Shown here piece by piece: positions 63,787 to 64,000 of a DNA stretch of 64,000 nucleotides. The stretch's first letter is position 1; the number at the start of each line of letters is the position of its first letter. The notes below the pieces were generated by a model, which saw nothing but the letters and a program-made list of their open reading frames with translations, was not told where the DNA came from and ran no database searches. Source of the DNA: CS4-C045 sp963844115 (GTDB taxonomy: Bacteria; Planctomycetota; Planctomycetia; Pirellulales; UBA7805); NCBI GenBank assembly GCA_963844115.1, contig CAWJNN010000063.1:1-64000 (forward strand). The letters are read 5' to 3'. The translations under genes were made by a program, and so were the position numbers.

Positions 63787-64000
63787 CTAGTCGTCGCTTG
63801 CAGCGTCCAAGAAGACGTCATCTTCTTCCAACTCATCGCCTTCATTCCCGGTCTCGTCGAGTGCGCGGGTCGATGAATTGCGATGGCGACTTTGGATCTT
63901 TTCCTTGTATTTGCGCAACTGCTGCTCCATTTTATGGATCACGGTGTCAACCGATCCCATCAAATGCGAGCTGGTATCCGCCGCCACAAAATCGTGCTTG
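63787..64000 (-). CDS. hpf: Ribosome hibernation promoting factor HPF/YfiA, C-terminal part
   Basis: The 5' end is beyond the window. Visible: KHDFVAADTSSHLMGSVDTV, IHKMEQQLRKYKEKIQSRHR, then an acidic tail ending DDVFLDAASDD. The DMYxxID..xxKLExQLxKYKxK-type helix is diagnostic for the family, which binds the 30S A/P site in stationary phase. The long HPF C-terminal dimerisation domain is absent, so it is the short form. Upstream of ptsN, 30 bases away. Confidence 0.85.
   Translation of the reverse strand, partial: KHDFVAADTSSHLMGSVDTVIHKMEQQLRKYKEKIQSRHRNSSTRALDETGNEGDELEEDDVFLDAASDD

Overview
Kind of organism. From about 5.2 kb to the end the window reads as a Planctomycetota chromosome, probably Pirellulales-like. 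Signs are the DUF1365/CFA/DUF1295 lipid cluster, an RNase E/G gene next to a TIGR03936 gene and rplU, a PTS set made only of hpf-ptsN-ptsH-ptsI, the DO-GTPase/GAP1 operon, and text-like intergenic hairpins and MITEs typical of that group. The first 5.1 kb (alternative complex III genes actA-actB-actC plus an O-methyltransferase) reads differently, more like a myxobacterium or related deltaproteobacterium. It abuts a photolyase gene that has lost its 5' part, so the two stretches may have been joined by rearrangement or by assembly. Many genes, including the near-universal lepA, rdgB and ptsH, are broken by single-base frameshifts, often at G or C runs. I read most of these as sequence errors, not pseudogenes.

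Layout. 0-5.1 kb: alternative complex III and a methyltransferase. 5.2-21.8 kb: a light or singlet-oxygen stress cluster (class II photolyase, FAD oxidoreductases, DUF1499, histone-deacetylase-like enzyme, two NAD(P)-binding oxidoreductases, a sigma-70 factor divergent from a LitR/CarH-like regulator, a PQQ-type propeller, DUF1365, two CFA-synthase-like methyltransferases, DUF1295). 21.9-26.9 kb: an array of about 38 tRNA or tRNA-like genes, all on the minus strand, containing an HNH endonuclease gene, a 53-aa ORF, a family of small hairpin elements and a perfect four-way-junction sequence. 27.3-33 kb: a defence island with a ubiquitin-like operon (Ubl, E2, JAB, E1) divergent from a HigB/HigA-ImmA toxin-antitoxin pair across three TTTACCC boxes, then fragments of BREX-2-like genes. 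33.4-40.8 kb: housekeeping genes (lepA, peptidase U32, rdgB, M20 deacetylase, GNAT). 41.4-46.2 kb: remains of a small NRPS/diaminobutyrate/MFS cluster, perhaps a siderophore locus. 46.3-50.7 kb: scattered metabolic genes, radC and an EamA transporter. 51.0-54.9 kb: a tightly overlapping four-gene operon (coiled-coil protein, membrane-anchored SUMF1 protein, zinc-ribbon GTPase, GAP1-N2-like protein). 55-64 kb: larA-like, DUF2071, rplU, RNase E/G, TIGR03936, PTS proteins and the end of hpf.

How the genes work together. The photolyase cluster looks like one regulon: a MerR-type photoreceptor-like repressor and its sigma factor sit between DNA repair, membrane-lipid modification and FAD enzymes. 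The strongest candidates for undescribed biology are the tRNA array with its inserted hairpin family and cruciform element, the coiled-coil/SUMF1/GTPase/GAP1 operon, and the ubiquitin-like operon that shares an operator region with a toxin-antitoxin pair. All calls are from reading the sequence; no database search was run.
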